From Cellulophaga sp. BC115SP (lineage in GTDB: Bacteria > Bacteroidota > Bacteroidia > Cytophagales > Spirosomataceae), in NCBI RefSeq assembly GCF_009905545.1, contig NZ_JAAALB010000033.1, forward strand, positions 1 to 64,000: a stretch of 64,000 bases of DNA, given 5' to 3'. A program made the position numbers and the translations under genes. This document shows positions 37,535 to 46,136 of this stretch, piece by piece. The stretch's first letter is position 1; every line of letters starts with the position of its first letter. The notes beneath the pieces were generated by a model that worked only from the letters and a program-made list of their open reading frames with translations, was not told where the DNA came from and did not search any database.

Positions 37535-38779
37535 CTACTGTCTTTTGAGTGCATCAATGACTTTCATTTTGGCCATTCTGAAAGCAGGAGCTACGCCAGA
37601 AAGTAAACCAAACACCAAACACACTAATAGACTTACGCCAAAAACAGGCAAATTGATGGTCAAATCTGAGTAGAGAATCAGGCCACTTCTATTAAATATG
37701 TAAATGCCTACACTCGTCAGAATCAAAGCAATAGCCCCCCCAATAAAAGTAATGAAGATATTTTCGACGATAAACTGAAACGCTAACGTACGAGTTGGTG
37801 CACCAAAAGCCTTACGCACACCTATTTCGGAAGCTCTTTCCAAAATTCTACTTACATTGAGATTAACCAAATTGATAGCAGGTAACCCCATGAGCATCAA
37901 TAACACCAAACCCACTACTAGATAAAATTTACTACCGATTTCCTTATGAAAAACACCATACAACATCGTATCCGTATAGGTTTGTGCGTGTGTATCAATA
38001 ATGGAATACTTCGTACCACCCATTTTTATGGGTACGGGAATTTTGGATACATTATTCTCAAACTCAGATTTTATTTCTGGAAAATCAGAAGAGCTATTTG
38101 CCTCTATAATTGCCACAAAAGTGCCTTGCAAGCCTGTTCTTTGATAATTGCTTTTGGGTAAATTATAAGGGAAAAACATATCCGAAAACGTCAGAATACG
38201 AGTTACTGGACCAGCTTTCACCACGCCAATAACCTTATATTTTTCATTATCAACTTCAACCATTTTTCCAATAACCGACTCAGATGAGCTATCAAAAAAT
38301 TGTTCTCTCATTGCATCCGTAATAACAACCACATGGTCGCCATTGGCAATATTGGTTTGATTGAAGGGCTTTCCTTCCAAAAATTCATAATTCGTTATTT
38401 CCCAAAAATTAGTATCGCAATATTTTGTACTAACCTTTATCCGCTTGCCATTGATGTAGGAATTGGCAGAGGTAATCATGGAAGAAACACTTGTTCGCTT
38501 AGGGGTTTTGAGTGTTTCTATGTATTTTTTGTAAAAATCATAAGAGATAGGCCCTCCCATCTGAGAAGTTCGCGCAGAATCTTCCAAAAACAAGTTCATG
38601 ACATATAAAGATTTGTCTCTGTTTTGCTCTGGATAGTGACTTCCTACCAAGTGATCAAGAAATGAAGTAATCATCATCAATACGGTAAGGGTAATGCTTA
38701 TCCCAAACAAGGTAATGAAAGTATAGAAAGGATGCCTTAACAACACTTTCCATGCAATTTTGATATAGTTGAGTAACAT
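37535..38779 (-). CDS. MacB/FtsX-like ABC transporter permease (first)
   Basis: A 414-residue permease with the same layout: N-terminal helix (about residues 18-42), MacB periplasmic domain, three C-terminal FtsX helices. The ILERASEIGVRKAFGAPTRTLA motif is the cytoplasmic coupling segment, and it ends with VIDALKRQ. It lies between the ATPase and the second permease on the same strand, with 42 bp to the latter. A 123-bp gap to the ATPase gene contains part of a TCCGACATCCGATAT-type repeat seen also near 14.85 kb. Confidence 0.9.
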   Translation of the reverse strand: MLLNYIKIAWKVLLRHPFYTFITLFGISITLTVLMMITSFLDHLVGSHYPEQNRDKSLYVMNLFLEDSARTSQMGGPISYDFYKKYIETLKTPKRTSVSSMITSANSYINGKRIKVSTKYCDTNFWEITNYEFLEGKPFNQTNIANGDHVVVITDAMREQFFDSSSESVIGKMVEVDNEKYKVIGVVKAGPVTRILTFSDMFFPYNLPKSNYQRTGLQGTFVAIIEANSSSDFPEIKSEFENNVSKIPVPIKMGGTKYSIIDTHAQTYTDTMLYGVFHKEIGSKFYLVVGLVLLMLMGLPAINLVNLNVSRILERASEIGVRKAFGAPTRTLAFQFIVENIFITFIGGAIALILTSVGIYIFNRSGLILYSDLTINLPVFGVSLLVCLVFGLLSGVAPAFRMAKMKVIDALKRQ

Positions 38780-38902
38780 ATTTTTTGCGTTTTAAAAAGT
38801 ATAACTTAAGTATTAGTACCGAGTTTTCGAAAAGTGGTTTTTGACAATACTATTGATGATTTATACAAATCTGAAATCAAAAATCCGACATCCGATATTG
38901 GT

Positions 38903-39565
38903 CTAATAGACTTGTGTTCCATCAAACAAACGAATCAGGCGGTGGGTCTTCTTTGCCATACTTTCATCATGCGTTACCATTACAATAGTGCAACCTTCGG
39001 CATTGAGTTGGAGTAGAATATTCAAAATTTCGTTACCCATCGCACTATCCAAATTACCTGTAGGTTCATCGGCCAAGATAATATCTGGCTTGCCTACAAT
39101 GGCACGTGCAATGGCAACACGCTGTTTTTGTCCCCCCGAAAGTTGATTGGGAAAATGCTTCATACGATTGCTCAAACCCACTTTTTCTAATGCTTCACGA
39201 GCGGCATCTCTACGAGATTGTGCCGAAGAATTACGATATAAAAGCGGAATTTCAACATTATCCAACACCGACAAATCATTAATCAAATGGAAGCTTTGGA
39301 AAATAAAACCAATTTTTTGATTTCGAAGCAACGCCAAAGCTTTGTCTGTATATTGTTCAACATGCTTTTGATCGATAAGAATTTCTCCTTTGGTAGGCTC
39401 GTCCAGTAGTCCCATGATATTGAGCAAAGTACTTTTCCCACATCCAGAGGGTCCCATGATGGACACAAATTCGCCCTTCTTAATGTCTATGTTGATATTA
39501 TTTAATGCCAATGTTTCGATAGTGCTAGTCTGGTACACTTTCTCGATGTTATTTAATGTAATCAT
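38903..39565 (-). CDS. ABC transporter ATP-binding protein (MacB/LolD type)
   Basis: A 220-residue ATPase with Walker A GPSGCGKST, Q-loop, signature LSGGQKQRVAIARAI, Walker B IILADEPTG and the switch histidine in VTHDE. The length is that of a free-standing LolD/MacB-type subunit without a fused membrane domain. It energises the two downstream permeases. It is the third gene of the operon, 47 bp after tolC. Confidence 0.95.
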   Translation of the reverse strand: MITLNNIEKVYQTSTIETLALNNINIDIKKGEFVSIMGPSGCGKSTLLNIMGLLDEPTKGEILIDQKHVEQYTDKALALLRNQKIGFIFQSFHLINDLSVLDNVEIPLLYRNSSAQSRRDAAREALEKVGLSNRMKHFPNQLSGGQKQRVAIARAIVGKPDIILADEPTGNLDSAMGNEILNILLQLNAEGCTIVMVTHDESMAKKTHRLIRLFDGTQVY

Positions 39566-39612
39566 AGAGGATTTGTTGTTTAATGTCCTAAGAGTAAATA
39601 GGCTTAGGTCGG

Positions 39613-41052
39613 TTATTTGATTAATAATTTTTGATTGAGTTCAAAGTCATACAATGTGTAAAGTCTTAGCTTGAAATAGGCTTGCCAATAGTCTCTCAAA
39701 GCCTGAATATAGTCTCTTTTAGCACGGTCTTTTTCTTGCAAAGCAATTCCCAAATCTGTGATACTGAGGTCACTAAGGATAAATCGATCTTGAGCAATCT
39801 GGTAACGATTTGTTGCAATATCATCGGTTTCCTTCGTCAGATTTACTTGCTTTTGGAGCATTTCAAACAAGGTTACTTGGGTATAAATTTCTTGTTGAAA
39901 AGTAAGCTTATCTTGTTCTACACTTTGTTGGGCATATTGCAAATTAGCCTTTGCGGTTTCTACTCTTGCTTTGGAGCGTCCCCAATCCATAATCGGAAGA
40001 GTAAACTGTATTTCCACGAATTGTCTATCTTGTGGTTTTTTGTAAACATCCAAAGGCGTATCTCCACGATTTGACAAACCCAAAGCCAAATTCAAATTGG
40101 CATTTAGACCGTTTTCTTTTTTAGCTTTTTCCATATCCCGTTCAGCTTCTAGCATTCGTCGTCTAAAGGCAATAGCATCCGAACGATTTCCCAAAGCCTC
40201 CGACAATGCCTTTTTTTCATCCACTTCAAACAAGCGAATCTGAGCAGGAATCAACAAATCAAACGATGCTTCGTCGCGGTAGCCGATAAAAGTTTTAAGT
40301 TTCAATCGAGCTACTTCAGCTTGTTGTTTGGCTGAAGCCAAATCCTTTTGAGCATTCAATACGGAGAGTTTGATTTGTAATAAATCGTTTTCAGATATTT
40401 TTCCTAGGCTCAATCTTTGTTCAGCTATTTTCAAAAGAACTTCGTTATTCTCAAGGTTTTTATGGGCAATCTGCAAATTTACTTGCGCCAATAACAAGTC
40501 AAAATAATACTCTGCTGTAGCCAAGGAGATTTTCTCCATGTTTTCAATCAACTGTTGTTCGCTTTCGGCATATTTGAGAGGTTCTATCAACTTATCCCAT
40601 TTCATCAGATTGAACCTAAAAAGTGGCTGATTCAATCCAAACGCCAAAGGAACGCCATTGTAAAGTGTCAATTTATTTTGAAAATCATCAAATCGCTGTA
40701 ATTGATTCTGAACATAAATTACCCCTCCCGTTTTGGCAATACTTTGGCTCAACGATAAAGTCAGCGTTGAGTTATTGTTAGAAACAGACTGAAAAGCAAT
40801 TGCTCCATCGGGCTGCTGTACCTGAATAAACGAGCGAGTAAAACTAGGCAAAGTTCCTCCCAGACTTAACTGTGGCTTATAATCTGCCAAAAAGGTTTTG
40901 TATTGCCAGTAATTCGTGGCTTTTTGCGTATGAGCTTGAGTGGCGGAAATGGATTTTTCTCTTGCTAATAAAATTGCGCCATCCAAACTCAAGGCTGGTT
41001 GTTGAGCCCAACTATGCCAACTAATCAGCCATAAAAAAAGTATCTTTCTCAT
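39613..41052 (-). CDS. TolC-family outer-membrane efflux protein
   Basis: A 479-residue outer-membrane channel with signal peptide (WLISWHSWAQ). Two repeats of long coiled-coil helices are visible, for example AEYYFDLLLAQVNLQIAHKNLENNEVLL in the first and IYTQVTLFEMLQKQVNLTKETDDIA in the second. Its ATG overlaps the stop of the adaptor gene by 4 bp (ATGA), a sign of translational coupling. It supplies the exit duct for the MacB-type exporter. Confidence 0.92.
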   Translation of the reverse strand: MRKILFLWLISWHSWAQQPALSLDGAILLAREKSISATQAHTQKATNYWQYKTFLADYKPQLSLGGTLPSFTRSFIQVQQPDGAIAFQSVSNNNSTLTLSLSQSIAKTGGVIYVQNQLQRFDDFQNKLTLYNGVPLAFGLNQPLFRFNLMKWDKLIEPLKYAESEQQLIENMEKISLATAEYYFDLLLAQVNLQIAHKNLENNEVLLKIAEQRLSLGKISENDLLQIKLSVLNAQKDLASAKQQAEVARLKLKTFIGYRDEASFDLLIPAQIRLFEVDEKKALSEALGNRSDAIAFRRRMLEAERDMEKAKKENGLNANLNLALGLSNRGDTPLDVYKKPQDRQFVEIQFTLPIMDWGRSKARVETAKANLQYAQQSVEQDKLTFQQEIYTQVTLFEMLQKQVNLTKETDDIATNRYQIAQDRFILSDLSITDLGIALQEKDRAKRDYIQALRDYWQAYFKLRLYTLYDFELNQKLLIK

Positions 41053-42299
41053 GGTTCAATCTGAATTTGGTCTAGGTGTTTGTATTGACTCATATCGGTT
41101 ATAATCACTTTCTCGCCAGGTTTCAGCCCTTGCTTGATTTCTACAAAATCAAAATTGCTTAGTCCAGTTTCTATTTCTCTACGTCTGGCTGTTTTACCAT
41201 TTTCTAGAACAAAAACAGGTAATTTTCTTTTTCCGTTAAAAGCAGGACCATTCGCTATTCTGACAACATTATCAACTTTTTGCGTAATGACATATACTTC
41301 CACTTTCATATTGGGTCTGAGTAAGGTACTACGATTGTCATCCAAACTTATCGCAAACTGTATTACGCCATTTGAGACTGCTGGTTTAATCTGAACAACC
41401 ATTCCTCTCAAAGCTTGGTCATTAATCCTAACAATTACGGGCAAGCCTACTTTCAATTGTTCTGCATAAACATCCGAGCATGAGCCTTCGACTCTGAAGC
41501 TTCCCAAATCAGCCAATTTTGCTAGCATTTCACCCTCATTCACGGCAGTACCAATTTTATCATTTACCCAAGTCAATACCCCTGCACGGTCGGCAACGAT
41601 GTCTGCCATTTTAATTTTATGACTCAACTCTTTCAAATTCTTTTCTTCAATGGAAGCTTGTAACGTATAATCTTTCAAATTTGCTCCAACAGATTTTTTG
41701 TTATAGCTCAACTCATTTTCTAATTGAGATTTTTCAAGTTCAGCAATTCTCAATGCATTTTCGGCTTTAGTTATGTCTTCTTGAGTTCTTCCGCCTACCT
41801 TCTGAAGTCGTTTGGTATCTTCAAGTTCAGCTTTTAGTCGATTAATATTTAGCTGCTTTACTTTGTCGTTGATATCTGAATCAAAAATTTTTTTATTCAA
41901 ATCCATTTTCAGTTTCTCAATACTATTCTGTTTGAGAGCCAACTGGTCTTTGAGTTTTTCTAGCTCTATCATCGTCAACGACTTGTCTAGCTCTACAATG
42001 GGTTGTCCTTTCTGAATTTTGGCACCAACCGTAAAATAGACTTGCTTGACGCTAGCTTTAATAGGCGTTGTAATGATTTGCTCAAAAGCAGGAATTACTT
42101 CACCTGTGGCAGTCAGTGTATTTTCAACGGAGCCTATTTCGGTTGTTGCCACCCGAATTTTATTGGTATTGATAGATGATTGTAAAGTGTTGTTTAAAAA
42201 GTAAACAGCAATACCCAAACCACCAGCGATAAGCGCTACGGTAGTCCAGCGTTTGTATTGCTTTTGCTTGACTAGGTTTTTAGAGATTTCTTTGTCCAT
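41049..42299 (-). CDS. HlyD/MFP-family periplasmic adaptor subunit
   Basis: About 416 residues from the ATG at 42299 (MDKEISKNLVKQKQYKRW). The frame is open 57 bp further upstream, but that extension would overlap the putative sigma-54 promoter, so the shorter form is preferred. A single N-terminal membrane helix (about residues 23-42) precedes a lipoyl/barrel-sandwich domain, a long coiled-coil hairpin (about residues 100-215) and beta-barrel domains with VNEGEMLAKLADLG. It bridges the MacB-like permeases and TolC. First gene of the seven-gene operon. Confidence 0.92.
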   Translation of the reverse strand: MDKEISKNLVKQKQYKRWTTVALIAGGLGIAVYFLNNTLQSSINTNKIRVATTEIGSVENTLTATGEVIPAFEQIITTPIKASVKQVYFTVGAKIQKGQPIVELDKSLTMIELEKLKDQLALKQNSIEKLKMDLNKKIFDSDINDKVKQLNINRLKAELEDTKRLQKVGGRTQEDITKAENALRIAELEKSQLENELSYNKKSVGANLKDYTLQASIEEKNLKELSHKIKMADIVADRAGVLTWVNDKIGTAVNEGEMLAKLADLGSFRVEGSCSDVYAEQLKVGLPVIVRINDQALRGMVVQIKPAVSNGVIQFAISLDDNRSTLLRPNMKVEVYVITQKVDNVVRIANGPAFNGKRKLPVFVLENGKTARRREIETGLSNFDFVEIKQGLKPGEKVIITDMSQYKHLDQIQIEP

Positions 42300-42328
42300 A
42301 ATTGTAATGATTATTTGTATATAGTAAT

Positions 42329-42344
42329 TCCAAACACAATGCCA
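42329..42344 (-). promoter_or_regulatory. Sigma-54-like promoter of the efflux operon
   Basis: On the minus strand the bases read TGGCATTGTGTTTGGA. Against the -24/-12 consensus TGGCACG-N4-TTGCW the -24 half is good and the spacing is right, but -12 has TTGG instead of TTGC. It lies 29 bp before the adaptor ATG. The operon encodes a sigma-54 activator, which raises the odds. Confidence 0.45.
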
Positions 42345-42397
42345 AAAGATAACCAAATGATTTACAGGGTTTTACAAAATATAGTATCCTAAAAAAC

Positions 42398-42433
42398 TGT
42401 GCGATTTCGAACACCTTGTGCGGATATGAACGT
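42398..42433. promoter_or_regulatory. Candidate upstream activator sites for the NtrC-type regulator
   Basis: TGTGCGATTTCGAACA (42398-42413) is a palindrome of the form TGTnCG-N4-CGnACA. TGTGCGGATATGAACG (42417-42432) is a weaker second copy, 19 bp along (two helical turns). They lie roughly 85-105 bp upstream of the expected start from the sigma-54-like promoter, the usual distance for enhancer sites. A third, poorer repeat follows at about 42436. Confidence 0.5.
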
Positions 42434-42634
42434 AGGTGAGTATATGTTCAGGACAAAAAAAGGAAAGCTGAGTATTCAGAACAGAAATTGACTATATTTA
42501 CCAAAATGATTTACCTGATTTAGGTAGAAAAATCTGACTTCAGATAACTTTAGCAAACAAAAACTCATTGGATAAATTTTTGTTGAAAGATTACCCTCTT
42601 TCAATCAGAGCTTTATCGACATACTTGATACAAT

Positions 42635-43255
42635 ATGAAAATCGGTTATGCACGTGTAAGTACACAAGAACAAACGCTCGACCTACAAATTGATGCATTA
42701 AAAAAATATGGCTGTGAAAATATTTTTACAGACAAAGTTTCTGGCTTGAAAGCTCACAAACCAGAATTTGAAGAAATGATGAAATTTGTTAGAGAGGGTG
42801 ATACTGTTGTTATCTGGAAACTCGACCGCTTGGGTCGCTCAACAAAGCATTTGATTGATTTGGTTGCAGAATTAGAAAGGCGTAAAATCAACCTTGTTTC
42901 TCTTAACGACCCTATTGATACTACCTCACCAAGTGGAATTCTGGTCTTTCAAATTTTTTGTGCGTTGGCCGAACATGAAAGAAATATCATTGTGCAAAGA
43001 ACTAAGGCAGGTTTGGCTTCGGCTCGTGCCCGTGGACGCATGGGTGGTCGTCCTAAAGGTTTATTACCTAAATACCAAGATATTGCTCCAGCTGTAAAAG
43101 AACTTTACGATGCTCAAAAACTCTCGACAACGCAAATTATGAAGTTCTTCAAAATTGGAAGTCGTCGCACTTTTTACAAAATCTTAGCGCATGCAGGTGT
43201 TAAGGTTCAAGGATTTACCAAAAAACGAACACGACGCAAAGATGATACCCAATAA
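42635..43255 (+). CDS. Serine recombinase (resolvase/invertase family)
   Basis: A 206-residue small serine recombinase. The catalytic Ser9 is in YARVSTQEQ, and the catalytic arginines are in WKLDRLGRS. The long E-helix has AEHERNIIVQRTKAGLASARARGRMGGRPKG. The C terminus carries a helix-turn-helix (LSTTQIMKFFKIGSRRTFYKIL). Length and order fit plasmid resolvases and DNA invertases. With a plasmid-type replicon 7 kb away, resolution of multimers is a sensible role, but no clear res site was recognised next to it. It is transcribed divergently from the efflux operon. Confidence 0.92.
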   Translation: MKIGYARVSTQEQTLDLQIDALKKYGCENIFTDKVSGLKAHKPEFEEMMKFVREGDTVVIWKLDRLGRSTKHLIDLVAELERRKINLVSLNDPIDTTSPSGILVFQIFCALAEHERNIIVQRTKAGLASARARGRMGGRPKGLLPKYQDIAPAVKELYDAQKLSTTQIMKFFKIGSRRTFYKILAHAGVKVQGFTKKRTRRKDDTQ

Positions 43256-43313
43256 TCTAATCTCGTTCTAATGCACTTTATACCAATGTATTAATACCTC
43301 TGTCTTACTTTTG
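43254..43313 (+). promoter_or_regulatory. Promoter and 18-bp regulator box of the OmpR-type system
   Basis: AATCTAATCTCGTTCTAA (43254-43271) holds two TCTAA halves 11 bp apart, the layout of OmpR-type tandem sites. TACTTTTG (43306-43313) is a perfect TAnnTTTG -7 element 34 bp downstream. The same box, 17 of 18 identical, precedes the small secreted protein gene with the same spacing to its -7 element. Confidence 0.7.
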
Positions 43314-43342
43314 TATTCAAGTAATTAGGGTTGGGATTAAGA

Positions 43343-43415
43343 TTTAGGAAATTAAGCCATTAGTACATTTTCATGCATCAGTTATAGTCTCAAAACTCAT
43401 GGCTTAATTCCTAAA
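43343..43415 (+). other. Long hairpin in the leader of the response-regulator gene
   Basis: An 18-nt arm at 43343-43360 (TTTAGGAAATTAAGCCAT) pairs with 43399-43415 with one base missing. The loop is 38 nt. No T-run follows, so it is not a standard terminator. It lies inside the roughly 220-nt leader implied by the -7 element and could control translation or processing. Confidence 0.45.
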
Positions 43416-43541
43416 CTTCTTTGACAATTCAGGTTTAAGTCTTTTACTCATTAAAAATTTGACGGGTTTAATCTTTATTGCTAAACCCTCAAACCAAAAC
43501 AGACAGACGAAACAAAACCAATTACTTATTAAAATTATATC

Positions 43542-44231
43542 ATGGAGAAACAGCACATTTTGATTGTAGAGGATGAGCAGAAGGTAGCTAATTTCATCAA
43601 AAAAGGACTTGAAACCCAATCCTTTGAAGCATTAATCGCCGAAGATGGTCAAACAGCCATCGACGTATTTTCGAAGCATACATTTGATTTAATAATTCTA
43701 GACATTGGTTTGCCCGATATGAGTGGTTTGGACGTTTGTGCCAAAATACGTGAAAGTAATACCCAAGTGCCCATTTTAATGCTTACAGCACTGGGAAGTA
43801 TGGCCGACAAATTGAGTGGATTCGAAGTGGGCACTGACGATTATCTCGTAAAACCTTTCGACTTCATGGAATTATTAGTGAGAGTCAAAGCACTTCTCAA
43901 ACGCAGCACCCCTTCTTCTACATCACCCAATGAAATTTTGAAAGTAGCAGACTTAGAGTTAGATCTTGCACAAAAACTAGCCTTTAGAGGTGGAAGACAG
44001 ATTGAACTCACTGCCAAGGAATATAGTCTACTTGAATACCTAATGCGTAATCGTGGTCGTGTAATCTCGAAAGTTGATATTGCCGAAAACGTATGGGACA
44101 TCAATTTTGATACAGGTACCAACTTTATTGAGGTATATATTAATTACCTCAGAAATAAAGTGGACAAAGGCTTCGAAAACAAGCTCATTCACACAGTTGT
44201 AGGTATGGGATATGTTCTAAAAGCAAAATAA
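43542..44231 (+). CDS. OmpR/PhoB-family response regulator
   Basis: A 229-residue regulator with a receiver domain (residues 1-120, phospho-acceptor Asp54 in LIILDIGLPDMSG, Lys in YLVKPFDF) and a winged-helix output domain (about 130-229, with LTAKEYSLLEYLMRNRGRVISK and VYINYLRNKVD). It is followed after 2 bp by its kinase gene, so the two are translationally linked. The 18-bp direct-repeat box upstream suggests that it controls its own transcription and that of the secreted protein downstream. Confidence 0.95.
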   Translation: MEKQHILIVEDEQKVANFIKKGLETQSFEALIAEDGQTAIDVFSKHTFDLIILDIGLPDMSGLDVCAKIRESNTQVPILMLTALGSMADKLSGFEVGTDDYLVKPFDFMELLVRVKALLKRSTPSSTSPNEILKVADLELDLAQKLAFRGGRQIELTAKEYSLLEYLMRNRGRVISKVDIAENVWDINFDTGTNFIEVYINYLRNKVDKGFENKLIHTVVGMGYVLKAK

Positions 44232-44233
44232 CT

Positions 44234-45607
44234 ATGACGATTCGCACTCGACTCATCTTGATGTTTAGTAGCATCGTGGTGGCCTTGTTGGTTCTTTTTA
44301 GCACTTTTTTGTATTGGGAAGAAGAACTACACCGACAAACAGTATTCAGCAATCGTCTAAAGCATGAAGGACTTACCTCTGCTGAAGCGCTTTTTGGTAA
44401 CGAAAAACTAAGTCCTCAGTTATTAAAACTTTTAGATAAAAACCAAATGACTGTACTCGATAAAGAAGAGGTAGTCATTTTTGATAAAAATAAAAAAATC
44501 CTTTATGAAAGTGGTACTGACTACTTCGATATTCCTACCAAACGCTTAGATGAAGTTATTCAAAATGGTGAAATCTATTGGCAAGTAGGTCAAGGTGAAA
44601 TATTTGGATTTAGATACCATGTAGGAACAAAAGAGTTACTAATTTTTTCATCGGCAGTAGATGTCTATGGTCTGAGTAAACAACGAAATTTAGCCATTAT
44701 GCTCATTACGGGCTGTCTATTGACAACTTTAGTGGTGTTTTTTGCAGGGTGGTTTTTTGCTGGACGTGCACTACAGCCTATCAATCGTATTATCAAACAA
44801 CTCGATACCATTACGGCATCAAACATGGATTTGCGATTGGATGAAGGAAATAGAACTGATGAAATTGCCCAATTGTCACTACGTTTTAATCAGATGTTAG
44901 AGCGTTTACAAAAAGCATTTCGTCTACAAAAATCATTCGTGGCACACGCCTCACATGAATTAAGAACGCCTTTGACTGCTATTACAGGACAAATTCAGGT
45001 ATCCTTATTAGCAGATGATTCTCCAGAAGAATTAAAGGCAATGATACAGTCAGTTTTGGAGGATGTTCAACAGCTCAACAAACTGGCAAACGGTCTTTTA
45101 GATATTGCTAGCATGGATTCTAATCAGATTCCGCTCAAGTACAACTTAGTTAATCTAACTGAGTTGCTCTGGAGTGTGCGTCAAGAACTAACCGAAAAAA
45201 AGCCCGAATATGAGGTTTTATTATTTCTTGAACAGGAAAAAGATATGATGCCCGAGCTATATGCTCACGAAGCATTGCTTTACACGGCTTTGATTAATTT
45301 GATAGAAAATGGGGCAAAATTTTCAGATAATAAGACCGTTTCAGTCAAAATTGAATGTGTAGACGATGGTGCAAAAGTTTCTGTTCAGAATACAGGTAAA
45401 GTAATTCCTGAAAAAGAAATTCAAGAAATTTTTGAGCCTTTCAAGCGTGGTTCCAACGCTCGAAATACACCAGGGCATGGTGTAGGGTTATCTCTGGTAA
45501 AGAAAATTGTAGAACTGCATCAGGGTCAGATTCAGGTAGAATCGTCTGAAAGTCAGGGCACAACATTCACTGTGTCTTTACCTTATAGATTAAAAAGTAA
45601 AATCTAA
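44234..45607 (+). CDS. Sensor histidine kinase, partner of the OmpR-type regulator
   Basis: A 457-residue membrane kinase. First helix at about residues 7-28, a periplasmic domain of about 120 residues, second helix at about 153-178, HAMP domain, HisKA with His241 in AHASHELRTPLTAI, then an ATPase with NLIENGAKFSD and GHGVGLSLVKKIVE. The layout is that of metal, phosphate or envelope stress kinases, and the signal cannot be deduced. The stop codon lies inside the box that precedes the next gene. Confidence 0.94.
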   Translation: MTIRTRLILMFSSIVVALLVLFSTFLYWEEELHRQTVFSNRLKHEGLTSAEALFGNEKLSPQLLKLLDKNQMTVLDKEEVVIFDKNKKILYESGTDYFDIPTKRLDEVIQNGEIYWQVGQGEIFGFRYHVGTKELLIFSSAVDVYGLSKQRNLAIMLITGCLLTTLVVFFAGWFFAGRALQPINRIIKQLDTITASNMDLRLDEGNRTDEIAQLSLRFNQMLERLQKAFRLQKSFVAHASHELRTPLTAITGQIQVSLLADDSPEELKAMIQSVLEDVQQLNKLANGLLDIASMDSNQIPLKYNLVNLTELLWSVRQELTEKKPEYEVLLFLEQEKDMMPELYAHEALLYTALINLIENGAKFSDNKTVSVKIECVDDGAKVSVQNTGKVIPEKEIQEIFEPFKRGSNARNTPGHGVGLSLVKKIVELHQGQIQVESSESQGTTFTVSLPYRLKSKI

Positions 45608-45659
45608 TTTCGTTCTAAGCTGAGTCTGAAGTTGTCCTAATGTCGAGGTTGCATCTTTG
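45601..45659 (+). promoter_or_regulatory. Promoter and 18-bp regulator box of the small secreted protein gene
   Basis: AATCTAATTTCGTTCTAA (45601-45618) differs at one position from the box before the response-regulator gene. CATCTTTG (45652-45659) is a 7-of-8 match to TAnnTTTG, 33 bp after the box, nearly the same distance as in the other promoter. Confidence 0.65.
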
Positions 45660-45699
45660 TAACAGAAACAAAAACAAAGAACCATAAAACAATCTCGTC

Positions 45700-46068
45700 A
45701 TGAAAACTTGGATATATGCACTCGCTTTAGTTTTGACTGCCAACTTAGCAGCAGAAGCACAAAATAATTGGACCAGCGACCCTGGTTACAGTACACACAA
45801 CTACAAACATCCCAACAAAGCTGCGGCTGCAAAAAAACAAGCCGAAAAGAATCACAATACAGCTTTTGTGGTAGTTGGAAAAACAAACAGAGATTACAAA
45901 AAAATTGCTAATGAAGCTACTGAGAAAAAACTTTTGCTTGATTATGGTAAAAGTCCAGAAGAATTAGCCAATGTAAAAAACTATAAAATGCCACATACAA
46001 ACACTACCAACTCTGCTTCGGTTGAGAAAGAGATTGCAGTAAAAGCAGAGGGGGTAGATAAAAACTAA
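45700..46068 (+). CDS. Small secreted protein of unknown function, likely target of the two-component system
   Basis: A 122-residue protein not recognised as a known family. A clear signal peptide (MKTWIYALALVLTANLAAEAQ) is followed by a hydrophilic, lysine- and asparagine-rich mature part of about 100 residues without cysteine. Phrases like YSTHNYKHPNKAAAAKKQAEKNHN suggest a loosely structured or metal/anion-binding periplasmic protein. It stands directly after the kinase gene, has its own promoter with the regulator box and its own terminator. This resembles the arrangement of a stress two-component system with a periplasmic accessory protein. The function is unknown. Confidence 0.7.
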   Translation: MKTWIYALALVLTANLAAEAQNNWTSDPGYSTHNYKHPNKAAAAKKQAEKNHNTAFVVVGKTNRDYKKIANEATEKKLLLDYGKSPEELANVKNYKMPHTNTTNSASVEKEIAVKAEGVDKN

Positions 46069-46094
46069 AATCATTGTATAGAGTTAGTTGATTT

Positions 46095-46136
46095 AAAGGC
46101 TTGTTGGTGCTGAAAAGTATTTCGACAAGCCTTTTT
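46095..46136 (+). terminator. Terminator of the small secreted protein gene
   Basis: AAAGGCTTGT (46095-46104) pairs perfectly with ACAAGCCTTT (46125-46134), followed by T residues, 26 bp after the stop codon. Confidence 0.85.

Noticed and set aside
42300-42356. Longer form of the periplasmic adaptor protein
   Set aside because: The extra 19 residues would overlap the putative promoter and do not look like coding sequence. The ATG at 42299 gives a normal N terminus.
42398-42450. Recombination (res) site of the serine recombinase, suggested by three 18-19-bp repeats
   Set aside because: The first repeat is a clear TGTnCG-N4-CGnACA palindrome at enhancer distance from the sigma-54-like promoter, which explains it better. 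Still not excluded.
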